From Hyphomicrobiales bacterium (GTDB lineage: Bacteria; Pseudomonadota; Alphaproteobacteria; Rhizobiales; Ancalomicrobiaceae): DNA of 64,000 nucleotides. This document shows, piece after piece, positions 46,459 through 54,527 of the stretch. Below the pieces are notes generated by a model, which was not told where the DNA came from, did not search any database, and saw only the letters and a program-made list of their open reading frames with translations. The position numbers and the translations under genes are program-made. Every line of letters begins with the position of its first letter. Within the stretch, counting starts at the first letter, position 1. The stretch is taken from assembly GCA_021286855.1 (NCBI GenBank), contig JAJTBO010000007.1:62001-126000 (forward strand), in the 5' to 3' direction.

Positions 46459-47594
46459 TCACACACTTCCTCCTGAAGGGGCTCGACCGCCGCGTCGTCG
46501 TCGCCCTCCTGCTGATCCTCGCGGTCGCCGTGCTGGTGCCGGTGCTCAATCTGGTCGTGCCGGAAGGCTCGCCCTTCCACGTGCCCACCTACCTCGTCAC
46601 GCTCTTCGGCAAATACGCGACCTATGCCGCGCTCGCCCTGGCGCTCGATCTGGTCTGGGGCTTCTGCGGCATCCTGTCGCTCGGCCACGGCGCCTTCTTC
46701 GCCCTCGGCGGCTACGCCATGGGCATGTATCTGATGCGCCAGATCGGCACGCGCGGCGTCTACGGCGATCCGATCCTGCCGGACTTCATGGTCTTCCTGA
46801 ACTGGAAGAGCCTGCCCTGGTACTGGCACGGCTTCGACCATTTCGCCTTCGCCGCCTTGATGGTGGTGCTCGTGCCCGGGCTCTTGGCGCTGGTCTTCGG
46901 CGGCCTCGCCTTCCGCTCCCGCGTCACCGGCGTCTATCTGTCGATCATCACCCAGGCGATGACCTACGCCCTGCTGCTCGCCTTCTTCCGCAACGACATG
47001 GGCTTCGGCGGCAACAACGGCCTGACCGACTTCAAGGACATCGTCGGCTTCAACGTCCAGGCCGACGGGACGCGCGCCGCGCTCTTCGCCCTCTCCTGCC
47101 TGACGGTGGCGGCGGGGCTGCTGTTCTCGGCCGCGATCGTCCATTCCAAGCTCGGCAAGGTCCTCGTCGCCATCCGCGACGCGGAGAGCCGCACCCGCTT
47201 CATCGGCTACCGGGTGGCGACCTACAAGACCTTCGTCTTCGTCGTCTCAGCGATGCTCGCCGGCGTCGCCGGAGCGCTCTACGTGCCGCAGGTCGGCATC
47301 ATCAACCCCGGCGAATTCTCGCCCGCCAACTCGATCGAAGCGGTGATCTGGGTGGCGGTCGGAGGCCGCGGCACCCTGATCGGCCCGATCGTCGGCGCCC
47401 TCGCCGTCAACTGGGGCAAGACCTGGTTCACCGGGGTCCTGCCCGAACTGTGGCTCTTCGCCCTCGGTCTGCTCTTCGTCCTGGTGACGCTGTTCCTGCC
47501 CAAGGGCATCGTCGGCACGATCTCCGACCTCTTCGCTCGCCGTCGCGCCGCCCCGCCGGTCGACCCGACCGCCCAGCCCCAGCCCGCGGAGTGA
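46455..47594 (+). CDS. urtC: Urea ABC transporter permease UrtC
   Basis: 379 residues, LivM-type permease with about ten helices. Family blocks are YAALALALDLVWGFCGILSLGHGAFFALGGYAMGMYL, the long UrtC-specific insertion around PDFMVFLNWKSLPWYWHGFD, GFGGNNGLTDFKDI, VAIRDAESRTRFIGYRVATY and PGEFSPANSIEAVIWVAVGGRGTLIG, which is the EAA-like coupling loop. Together with UrtB it forms the membrane channel for urea uptake. The start codon overlaps the urtB stop. Confidence 0.96.
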   Translation: MITHFLLKGLDRRVVVALLLILAVAVLVPVLNLVVPEGSPFHVPTYLVTLFGKYATYAALALALDLVWGFCGILSLGHGAFFALGGYAMGMYLMRQIGTRGVYGDPILPDFMVFLNWKSLPWYWHGFDHFAFAALMVVLVPGLLALVFGGLAFRSRVTGVYLSIITQAMTYALLLAFFRNDMGFGGNNGLTDFKDIVGFNVQADGTRAALFALSCLTVAAGLLFSAAIVHSKLGKVLVAIRDAESRTRFIGYRVATYKTFVFVVSAMLAGVAGALYVPQVGIINPGEFSPANSIEAVIWVAVGGRGTLIGPIVGALAVNWGKTWFTGVLPELWLFALGLLFVLVTLFLPKGIVGTISDLFARRRAAPPVDPTAQPQPAE

Positions 47595-47602
47595 GAGAGA
47601 CC

Positions 47603-48364
47603 ATGGCCCACGAGCTCGCCTCCCAGTCCCTGCTCTACCTCGACGACGTCAAGGTCTCCTTCGACGGCTTCAAGGCCCTGAAGGGCCTCAGCCTCGTCAT
47701 CGAACCGGGCGAAATGCGCGCCATCATCGGCCCGAACGGCGCCGGCAAGACCACCATGATGGACTGCATCACCGGCAAGACCCGGCCCGACGAGGGCGAG
47801 GTCCTGTTCGAGGGCGGCTCGATCGACCTGACCGGCCTCGACGAGGCCGCGATCGCCGAACTCGGCATCGGCCGCAAGTTCCAGAAGCCGACCGTCTTCG
47901 AGAGCCACACCGTCGAGGACAACGTCTATCTGGCGCTGAAGGCCGATCGCGGCCCCTTCGCCACCCTGTTCCATCGTCTCTCCGGGGCCGAGGCCGCCCG
48001 CATCGACGAGATCCTGGAGACGGTCCATCTCGCCGAACGCCGCGCCGAATTGGCGAAGAACCTGTCGCACGGCCAGAAGCAGTGGCTGGAGATCGGCATG
48101 TTGCTCGCCCAGGAGCCGAAACTCCTGCTCGTCGACGAACCGGTCGCCGGCATGACCGACGCCGAGACCATGCAGACCGCGGCGCTCTTGCGGCGGATCC
48201 ACGCCTCCGGCAAGTCGGTGGTCGTCGTCGAGCACGACATGGCCTTCGTCCGCGAGCTCGGCGTCAAGGTGACGGTGCTGCACGAGGGCGGCGTGCTCTC
48301 GGAAGGGACCATCGACCATGTCGCGAGCGACCCGAAGGTCATCGAAGTCTATCTGGGACGCTGA
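47603..48364 (+). CDS. urtD: Urea ABC transporter ATPase UrtD
   Basis: 253 residues, LivG-type ATPase. Walker A is GPNGAGKTT at 43-51, the Q-loop region is IGRKFQKPTVFE, the signature is LSHGQKQWLEIGM (the H replacing the second G is normal for UrtD), Walker B is LLLVDEPVAGM, and the switch His is in VVVEHDM. ATG 47603 follows GAGAGAGA eight bases after the urtC stop. It pairs with UrtE to power urea import. Confidence 0.97.
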   Translation: MAHELASQSLLYLDDVKVSFDGFKALKGLSLVIEPGEMRAIIGPNGAGKTTMMDCITGKTRPDEGEVLFEGGSIDLTGLDEAAIAELGIGRKFQKPTVFESHTVEDNVYLALKADRGPFATLFHRLSGAEAARIDEILETVHLAERRAELAKNLSHGQKQWLEIGMLLAQEPKLLLVDEPVAGMTDAETMQTAALLRRIHASGKSVVVVEHDMAFVRELGVKVTVLHEGGVLSEGTIDHVASDPKVIEVYLGR

Positions 48365-48367
48365 GCC

Positions 48368-49063
48368 ATGCTGACCGTCGAAAACGTCGATCTGTTCTAT
48401 GGCGCGGCGCAGGCCCTGCGCGGCGTCTCCACCACCGCGAAGATCGGCGAGATCACCTGCGTGCTCGGCCGCAACGGCGTCGGCAAGACCTCGCTGATGC
48501 GCGCCATCGTCGGCCAACAGCCGATCGCCAAGGGAAAGATCGCCTGGGAGGGCCGCGACCTCGCCCATGTCGCGCCCTACGACCGGGCCCGCGCCGGCAT
48601 CGCCTTCGTGCCGCAGGGCCGCGAGATCTTCCCGCTGCTGACGGTGGAGGAGAACCTCCAGACCGGCTTCGCCTGCCTGCCGAGATCCGAGAAGCAGATC
48701 CCCGACGAGGTCTTCGAACTCTTCCCCGTGCTCGGCGACATGCTGCGTCGGCGCGGCGGCGATCTTTCAGGAGGTCAGCAACAGCAATTGGCCATCGGCC
48801 GGGCTCTGGTCACCCGCCCGCGCCTCCTCGTCCTCGACGAACCGACCGAGGGCATTCAGCCCTCGATCATCAAGGACATCGGCCGTGCGCTCGAATATCT
48901 GCGCGGCAAGGGGACGATGGCGATCCTGCTGGTCGAGCAGTATTTCGACTTCGCCCGCGAACTCGCCGACCACTACACGGTGCTCGATCGCGGCGAAGTG
49001 GTGATCGAAGGCGCCAAGGGCGACGTCGACCCGGAAGCGGTCCGGGCGAAGATCGCAGTGTGA
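48368..49063 (+). CDS. urtE: Urea ABC transporter ATPase UrtE
   Basis: 231 residues, LivF-type ATPase. Walker A is GRNGVGKTS at 34-42, then GIAFVPQGREIFPLLTVEEN, signature LSGGQQQQLAIGRAL, Walker B LLVLDEPTEGIQPSIIKDIG and the switch His position replaced in LLVEQYFDFA, as usual in LivF/UrtE proteins. Starts three bases after urtD stops. Last gene of the urt operon. No urease genes follow within the window, so urea breakdown must be encoded elsewhere. Confidence 0.97.
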   Translation: MLTVENVDLFYGAAQALRGVSTTAKIGEITCVLGRNGVGKTSLMRAIVGQQPIAKGKIAWEGRDLAHVAPYDRARAGIAFVPQGREIFPLLTVEENLQTGFACLPRSEKQIPDEVFELFPVLGDMLRRRGGDLSGGQQQQLAIGRALVTRPRLLVLDEPTEGIQPSIIKDIGRALEYLRGKGTMAILLVEQYFDFARELADHYTVLDRGEVVIEGAKGDVDPEAVRAKIAV

Positions 49064-49087
49064 CCCCCGCCCGCCCTCGCATACGTC

Positions 49088-49594
49088 TCAGTGCGGCAGG
49101 ATCACCGAAAAGATCACGTGCCGCTCCTCCTTGCCGCCCGCCTTGGCGGCGGCGGAGAGCGACGTGTCGTGGCTGACGCCGGTCAGTCCGACCCGCTCCA
49201 GGCGCTTGTCGATCTCGGCCGACGAAACCTTGAGGATCGGCTCGAGATCGGCGATGCGCGCATCGCCCATCGCGCGATACATCGCCATCTGCGGATTGCC
49301 GCCGACCCCGCCGAGCTCCATCACGCCGGGAACGGCGAAGGCCAGCGCGGCGACGAGCGATGCGCCGAGCGGCCACATCAGCCACCCCCGTTTGAAATAG
49401 CTGGTCATCGGCAACCAGTTTTTCCACACATGCAGTACGAACGGGATGATCAGCACCATGCTGAGCCACTCGTGCATGCCACGAAACGCTGCAGTTCCGA
49501 CATGGAAGAACAGCGAAATTCCGGAAATCAACGAGATCACGAAGAGACCGGTGGTGAAAGGCGTCGCATAACGATTGACCATGTCGCGAAACAT
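49088..49594 (-). CDS. DUF4405-type membrane protein with possible heme-binding helices
   Basis: 168 residues from ATG 49594 (GGAG upstream). Three or four helices lie at about 10-30 (TPFTTGLFVISLISGISLFF), 38-60 (MHEWLSMVLIIPFVLHVWKN) and 75-95 (MWPLGASLVAALAFAVPGV). His39 and His55 in the second helix could bind heme as in cytochrome b561-like DUF4405 proteins, but two His in one helix is not the standard bis-His pair, so this is uncertain. The C-terminal 65 residues are soluble, with SSAEIDKRLERVGLTG resembling the periplasmic DUF4405-associated tail. Convergent with urtE. Confidence 0.75.
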   Translation of the reverse strand: MFRDMVNRYATPFTTGLFVISLISGISLFFHVGTAAFRGMHEWLSMVLIIPFVLHVWKNWLPMTSYFKRGWLMWPLGASLVAALAFAVPGVMELGGVGGNPQMAMYRAMGDARIADLEPILKVSSAEIDKRLERVGLTGVSHDTSLSAAAKAGGKEERHVIFSVILPH

Positions 49595-49740
49595 GTCGGA
49601 AACTCCTTCGAGAAAGACCGTCGAGCGACGGATCGGCGCGTTCGACGTCTCGGGAATACACCCGTCATCGATCACGGCCTCGTGAATTCGCCGTAATATT
49701 TCCCCGCCGCGCCGAACGACGCCGCCCTCGCAGACGAAAA

Positions 49741-49766
49741 ACGCGCGCCGGAGGCCCGGCGCGCGT
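49741..49766 (-). terminator. Rho-independent terminator of the IalB-like gene
   Basis: Perfect 11-base stem ACGCGCGCCGG/CCGGCGCGCGT with a four-base loop. On minus it is followed by TTTTCGTC and lies 29 bases after the ialB-like stop. Confidence 0.9.
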
Positions 49767-49795
49767 CGCAATGTCGCAAGCGAGACGGCGATCGA

Positions 49796-50515
49796 TCAGG
49801 GCTTCGGCGCTTCCGCCGGCTTCGCCCCGTCCTGCAGCTTCTTGGCGGCCTCTTCGGCGCGCTTCTGCAGCTCCTGCTGCAGCTGCTCCTGGTTCTGCTG
49901 ACCGGCGCTCGGGTCGATGCCCTCGCCTTCGATCGCCTTCTTGAAGGTCGACAGCACGAACGGGAACGACATCGGCTTCTGCTGGATGTTGAGCGAGGTG
50001 ACGATCAGGGCCTTGCCCTTCTTCATCTCCTCGATCGACTTGTCGGCGATCTCCATCTCGGCGTAGCAGGCGTTGGGGAAGCAGATCGTGTACTTCGCCT
50101 CCATCTGCTTGCCCTTGTCGATCTGGACGCGCATGCCAGGCTGGATCAGCACCACCGGCGGCACGGCGAGCAGCAGAACCTTCTTGGCGTCGCCCTCGAT
50201 GTCGCGCAGCGCCACCGAAGCGACCAACTGGCCTTCGGTCGAGCGCAGCTCCTTGGCGACGAGGCAGACGTTCTTCTTCTCGGCGTCCTTCGAGCAGATC
50301 TTGACCCACGGCAGCGGATCGTCCGCCGCGGCTTCCGGCTTGGCCGGAGCCTCCTTGGCGGGCGCGGGCTTGGCCGCCGGCTTGGCGGCGGGCGCCGGCG
50401 CGGCGGACTGGGCCTGAGCGATCGCCGGAACGGCGACGAGGCCGAAGGCGGCGATCAGAAGGCCCGCGGCGCCGGAGCGCATCGTCGAAACCGCACGAAG
50501 GAAGTTGTCAGCCAT
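49796..50515 (-). CDS. Invasion-associated locus B (IalB) family protein
   Basis: 239 residues. A signal peptide (about 1-35, ending AIAQAQS), an Ala/Pro/Lys-rich linker (36-68), then the IalB domain: two Cys pairs ICSKDAEKKNVC and ICFPNACYAE, with LLAVPPVVLIQPGMRVQID between them and SLNIQQKPMSFPFVLSTFKK after. A Gln/Glu-rich coiled tail (QNQEQLQQELQKRAEEAAKK) ends it. IalB proteins sit in the periplasm or outer membrane of many Alphaproteobacteria, including non-pathogens; Bartonella IalB aids red-cell invasion. The role here is unknown. GAGGATG lies before ATG 50515. Confidence 0.9.
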   Translation of the reverse strand: MADNFLRAVSTMRSGAAGLLIAAFGLVAVPAIAQAQSAAPAPAAKPAAKPAPAKEAPAKPEAAADDPLPWVKICSKDAEKKNVCLVAKELRSTEGQLVASVALRDIEGDAKKVLLLAVPPVVLIQPGMRVQIDKGKQMEAKYTICFPNACYAEMEIADKSIEEMKKGKALIVTSLNIQQKPMSFPFVLSTFKKAIEGEGIDPSAGQQNQEQLQQELQKRAEEAAKKLQDGAKPAEAPKP

Positions 50516-50865
50516 GGAAACCACATCCTCGAAGAAGATCGCATCGTCCCGGGATCTCTCGCCGACCCCGCGACATCGTCCGCATCTCGCGCACCCGTCG
50601 TCCGACCGCCCGCTTCGCGCGCCGTCGGTTCCGGGGGGACATGCCGATCGATCTGGGCGAAACCGTGTCCCGCCCGAGTTCGTCACGATGCATAGCCTCT
50701 CGGCGGCGCGATTTCCAGCCTGCCGAAGGACGAGACCGCGAAGCCTCTCCCACGCTCCCCTCCGCATCCGACTTCCGCGCGGCGGCCGAGGCTGGCATCC
50801 TCGCTGAGATTCGCGGGCGACCATCACGCGCCGCCCGCTCGATTTTCGTGAAGGGAGAGCCGTCC
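50516..50865. other. Divergent intergenic region
   Basis: 350 bases between the IalB-like gene (minus) and the solute-binding protein gene (plus). It must hold both promoters. Open frames here are Arg/Ser-rich and unsupported. No repeat or RNA motif was recognised. Confidence 0.45.
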
Positions 50866-52740
50866 TTGTCGGACCTGCCGAGGCATCGCGACGCGACCTT
50901 GCGCCGGCGTGCGGCGACCGCCTTCGCGCTGGCGGCCGCGCTCCTCTGCGCCCTCGCGCCGGCCGACCTCGCCGCCGCGCCGCGCCCCGCCATCGCCGCG
51001 CACGGCGAACCGGCGCTCCCCCCCGGCTTCGACCATTTCCCCTGGGCCGATCCTTCCGCGCCGAAGGGCGGCCGCATCACCCTCGGCGTGGTCGGCTCGT
51101 TCGATTCGCTGAACCCCTTCGTCTTCAAGGGCAACGCCGCCTCCGGCCTGCGCTTCGGCGCGGAAGGCTCCGCCAACGTCTTCGAGAGCCTGATGGAGCG
51201 CAGCCTCGACGAACCCTTCACCCTCTACGGGCTCCTCGCCGAGACCATCGACGTCGCCGACGACTATTCCACCGTCGACTTCCGCCTCCGCCCCGAGGCG
51301 CGCTTCTCCGATCGCACGCCGGTGACGCCGGACGACGTCGTCTTCTCCTTCGAGACCCTGCGCGAGAAGGGCCTGCCCTACATGCGCGCCAACTATCGCG
51401 ACGTCGTCGGCGTCGAGAAGCTCGACGCGCGCACCGTCCGCTTCCGTCTGAAGTCGGCCGAAAACCGCGAGCTGCCGCTGATCCTCGGCCTGATGCCGAT
51501 CCTGCCGGCGCACGACTGGGCCGACCGGGAATTCGAGGCGACCCGCATCGATCCGCCGATCGGCTCCGGCCCCTATCGGGTCGAGGCGGTCGAACCCGGC
51601 GCCCGCCTCGCCCTGAAGCGCGATCCCGACTATTGGGGCCGCGATCTTCCCGCCCGCCGTGGCCTCTACAACGCCGACGAGCTGCGCTGGGAATATTTCC
51701 GTGACCTCAACGCCCTCCTCGAGGCCTTCAAGAAGGGCATCGTCGACATCCTCCCCGAGAGCGACCCCAGCCGCTGGTCGACGGCCTACGACTTTCCCTC
51801 CGTCGAAGAAGGCCGCGTCGTCAAGGAGACCATCGCCCTCGACGTGCCGCGCGGTATGACCGGCTTCGCGCTCAACACCCGTCGCCCGCTCTTTTCCGAC
51901 GTCCGCGTCCGCGAGGCGGTGATGCGGCTGTTCGATTTCGAATGGGCCAACCGCAATCTCTATTGGGGCCTCTACCAACGGCAGGTCGGCTATTTCGACG
52001 GCTCCGAGCTCTCCGCCTACGGCCGCCCGGCCGACGCCCGCGAGACGGCGATCCTCGCCCCCTTCCCGAACGCCCTGCCGCCGGCCTTCCTCGACGGCTC
52101 CTGGCGCATGCCGGCGACCGACGGCTCCGGCCGCGATCGCCGCGCGTTGAAGGCCGCCCTCGACCTGCTCGAGGCCGCCGGCTGGCGCTTCGAAGGCGGC
52201 CGCCTCGTCTCGAAGGCGGGCCACCCCTTCTCCTTCGAGATCCTGACCCAGACCCGCGAACAGGAACGCCTCGCCATGGGCTGGCAGCGCACCCTCGCCG
52301 CGCTCGGCATGGAGGCCCGGATCCGCACCGTCGATTCGGCGCAATACGAACTGCGCCGCAAGACCTTCGACTTCGACGCCACCATGTGGGTGTGGTCGGC
52401 CTCCGCCTCGCCCGGCAACGAGCAGATCCATCGCTGGTCCTCCGCCGCCGCCGACGAGGAGGGCTCGTTCAACCTGCCCGGGGTGAAGAGCCCGGTGGTC
52501 GACGCGGCGATCGCCGCCCTTCTCGCCGCGCGCGACCGGCCGAGCCTCGTCGCCGCCGCCCGCCTGCTCGATCGGGCGTTGTCCGCAGGTTTCTGGGTCG
52601 TTCCGCTGTTTCATCCGCCCGGACAGTGGCTCGCCCACTGGACGCGAATCGAACATCCGCGCAACACTCCGGGATCGGGATGGACGCTGCCGGCCTGGTG
52701 GGTCCGTCCCGACACGAAGGACGAAGGGGGGAAGTCATGA
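50866..52740 (+). CDS. Family 5 extracellular solute-binding protein (YejA-like)
   Basis: 624 residues from TTG 50866, preceded by GGGAGA. In-frame GTG 50848 is less well placed. A signal peptide (RRRAATAFALAAALLCALA to AAAPR) leads to the SBP_bac_5 fold: LPPGFDHFPWADPSAPKGGR, FDSLNPFVFKGNAASGL, LMERSLDEPFTLYGLLAETI, FSDRTPVTPDDVVFSFETLR and IGSGPYRVEAVEPG closely follow YejA, the binding protein for peptides and microcin C. No permease or ATPase genes adjoin; instead the next gene encodes an ANL-type protein whose ATG overlaps the stop (ATGA). It is therefore an orphan binding protein. Confidence 0.9.
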   Translation: MSDLPRHRDATLRRRAATAFALAAALLCALAPADLAAAPRPAIAAHGEPALPPGFDHFPWADPSAPKGGRITLGVVGSFDSLNPFVFKGNAASGLRFGAEGSANVFESLMERSLDEPFTLYGLLAETIDVADDYSTVDFRLRPEARFSDRTPVTPDDVVFSFETLREKGLPYMRANYRDVVGVEKLDARTVRFRLKSAENRELPLILGLMPILPAHDWADREFEATRIDPPIGSGPYRVEAVEPGARLALKRDPDYWGRDLPARRGLYNADELRWEYFRDLNALLEAFKKGIVDILPESDPSRWSTAYDFPSVEEGRVVKETIALDVPRGMTGFALNTRRPLFSDVRVREAVMRLFDFEWANRNLYWGLYQRQVGYFDGSELSAYGRPADARETAILAPFPNALPPAFLDGSWRMPATDGSGRDRRALKAALDLLEAAGWRFEGGRLVSKAGHPFSFEILTQTREQERLAMGWQRTLAALGMEARIRTVDSAQYELRRKTFDFDATMWVWSASASPGNEQIHRWSSAAADEEGSFNLPGVKSPVVDAAIAALLAARDRPSLVAAARLLDRALSAGFWVVPLFHPPGQWLAHWTRIEHPRNTPGSGWTLPAWWVRPDTKDEGGKS

Positions 52741-54449
52741 TCGTCGCTCGCGAGGACGAATCGCGCGCCCATGTCGCGACCGGCGCGTGGGGGCGCGTCA
52801 CCCTCGATCAGATCGTCGCGCGCAACGCCGAGACCCGCCCCGATCACCTCGCGCTCGTCGACTTCGCCGATCGCGCCGAATGGACCTGCGGCGCGCCCGA
52901 ACGCCTCACCTGGAAGGCGCTCGACGTCCGCGTCGAGGCGCTCGCCGCCTTCTTCGCCGCCGTCGGCCTGAAGTCCGACACCGTCGTCGCCCTGCAGATG
53001 CCGCCGACCAGCGACGCCGTCGTCGCGCTCTTCGCCTGTTCGCGCGCCGGCCTGATCGTCGCGCCGCTGCCGCTCGCCGCCCGCGAGGCCGACGCCGCCG
53101 CGCTCTGCCGCCGGCTCGGCGTGCGCGCCATCGTCACCGTCGCGCGCACCGAAGAGGAGACGCACGGCGTCCGCCTGCGCGACGTCGCCGCCGATCTCTT
53201 CCAGATCCGCTTCGTCTTCGGCGCCGGCGGCGATCTGCCCGATGGGCTGGTCGATCTTTCCGCCGTCTTCGACGAGGCCGCCGCCCTCGGCGCCGCGCCG
53301 GCGCTCGGCCGCAAGGGCAATCCGGCCGATCACGCCTTCACGGTCGAGGTCGCCGCCCTCGCCGACGACGCCCGCGACGAGAGCCTCGGCGACGCCGGCC
53401 GCTCCCTGCCGTTGCCGCGCTCGCACAACCACTGGATCGCCACCGGCCTGATGACCCTGCTCGAGGCCGGCGTCGGCCGCGATTCGGTGATCCTGTCGCC
53501 CTTCGCCCCCTCCGGCGTGGTCGGCGTCGGCGTCGCCGTGGTGCCCTGGCTGATCGCCGGCGCGACCCTGGCTCTCGGCCTGCCGCGCTCGACCGACGTG
53601 CTCGCCGACGAGGCCGAACGGCTCGGCGCCACCCACGTCGCCGCGCCGGCGCCGCACGCCGCCCGCCTCGCCGACCGGCTGGCCCTGCGCCGCCTGTCGC
53701 CGACCCTGCTCGCCGTCGCCGAGGAGGAGCCGGAGGATCGGCCGATGCCCGCCGGCGTCGACGTCGTCGACGTCACGCCGCTCGGCGCCTACGGCCTGGT
53801 CGCCCGCCGCCGCGCCGAGCCGAGCGGCCCGCGCCCGCTGCCGATCGGCCCCTGCGCCGCCCCCGCCGACGCGCCGAACGCGCCCGTGCTGGTCGAGATC
53901 CGCCTGAAGGCGATCCCCCAGCGCGCCGGCCAGATGGTCTCCGGCCGCCCGCTCGGCGGCGAGGTGCAGCTCCGTGGCGCCATGGCGCCGCACTTCAACT
54001 GGCCGACCACCGCCCAGGAGCGCAAACATCGGCCGCGCGATCCGGAAGGCTGGATGGCGACCGGCCTCGGCGCGCGCGTCGTCACCGCTCAGCCGCCGAC
54101 CTGCGAACTCGCCGGGCGCATCGACGAGACCGTCCGCATCGGCCAGACCCTCTACGATCTGACCGTCGTCGACGCGCTCTATCGCGCCGTCGACGGCGTC
54201 GCCGACGCCGCCGCCTTCCTGGTCGAGACGCCGGAGACCGGCCGCGCCGTCGCCGCCGCGGTGGTGCCCGCCCCCGGCCGGCGCTTCGATCCGGAGAGCT
54301 TCCGCGCGGCGATCGCCGAATCCCGCGTCGGCCTCGCCGAGATCCCGGTCCGGGTCTTCGCCGTGCCGGCGATCGCCCGCGGCCCGTCCGGCCGCATCCT
54401 GCGCTCCGGCATGGCTCAGCATCTGATGACCCTGCCGCGCGCCCGCTGA
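52737..54449 (+). CDS. Degenerate ANL-superfamily (AMP-binding) protein
   Basis: 570 residues with the fold order of acyl-CoA or acyl-AMP synthetases: N-terminal VTLDQIVARNAETRPDHLAL, LTWKALDVRVEALAAFFAAV, VALQMPPTSDAVVALFACSR. The ATP-binding P-loop (S/T-rich SGSTG.PK) expected near residue 220 is not there; that stretch reads RSLPLPRSHNHWIATGL, where only the HN of the following helix fits. The C-terminal hinge is kept as LAGRIDETVRIGQTLYD, and the catalytic Lys of GPSGKILR reads GPSGRILRS (Arg). Both losses predict little or no adenylation. Translationally coupled to the solute-binding protein gene. A binding or regulatory role is possible, but unproven. Confidence 0.8.
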   Translation: MIVAREDESRAHVATGAWGRVTLDQIVARNAETRPDHLALVDFADRAEWTCGAPERLTWKALDVRVEALAAFFAAVGLKSDTVVALQMPPTSDAVVALFACSRAGLIVAPLPLAAREADAAALCRRLGVRAIVTVARTEEETHGVRLRDVAADLFQIRFVFGAGGDLPDGLVDLSAVFDEAAALGAAPALGRKGNPADHAFTVEVAALADDARDESLGDAGRSLPLPRSHNHWIATGLMTLLEAGVGRDSVILSPFAPSGVVGVGVAVVPWLIAGATLALGLPRSTDVLADEAERLGATHVAAPAPHAARLADRLALRRLSPTLLAVAEEEPEDRPMPAGVDVVDVTPLGAYGLVARRRAEPSGPRPLPIGPCAAPADAPNAPVLVEIRLKAIPQRAGQMVSGRPLGGEVQLRGAMAPHFNWPTTAQERKHRPRDPEGWMATGLGARVVTAQPPTCELAGRIDETVRIGQTLYDLTVVDALYRAVDGVADAAAFLVETPETGRAVAAAVVPAPGRRFDPESFRAAIAESRVGLAEIPVRVFAVPAIARGPSGRILRSGMAQHLMTLPRAR

Positions 54450-54527
54450 TCGCTCGTTGCGACGGGTCGGAGAGCATTCGGTAACCACGCGGAGGCTAGG
54501 ATCGGGCGTTTGGGAGATCCTGCCGCC

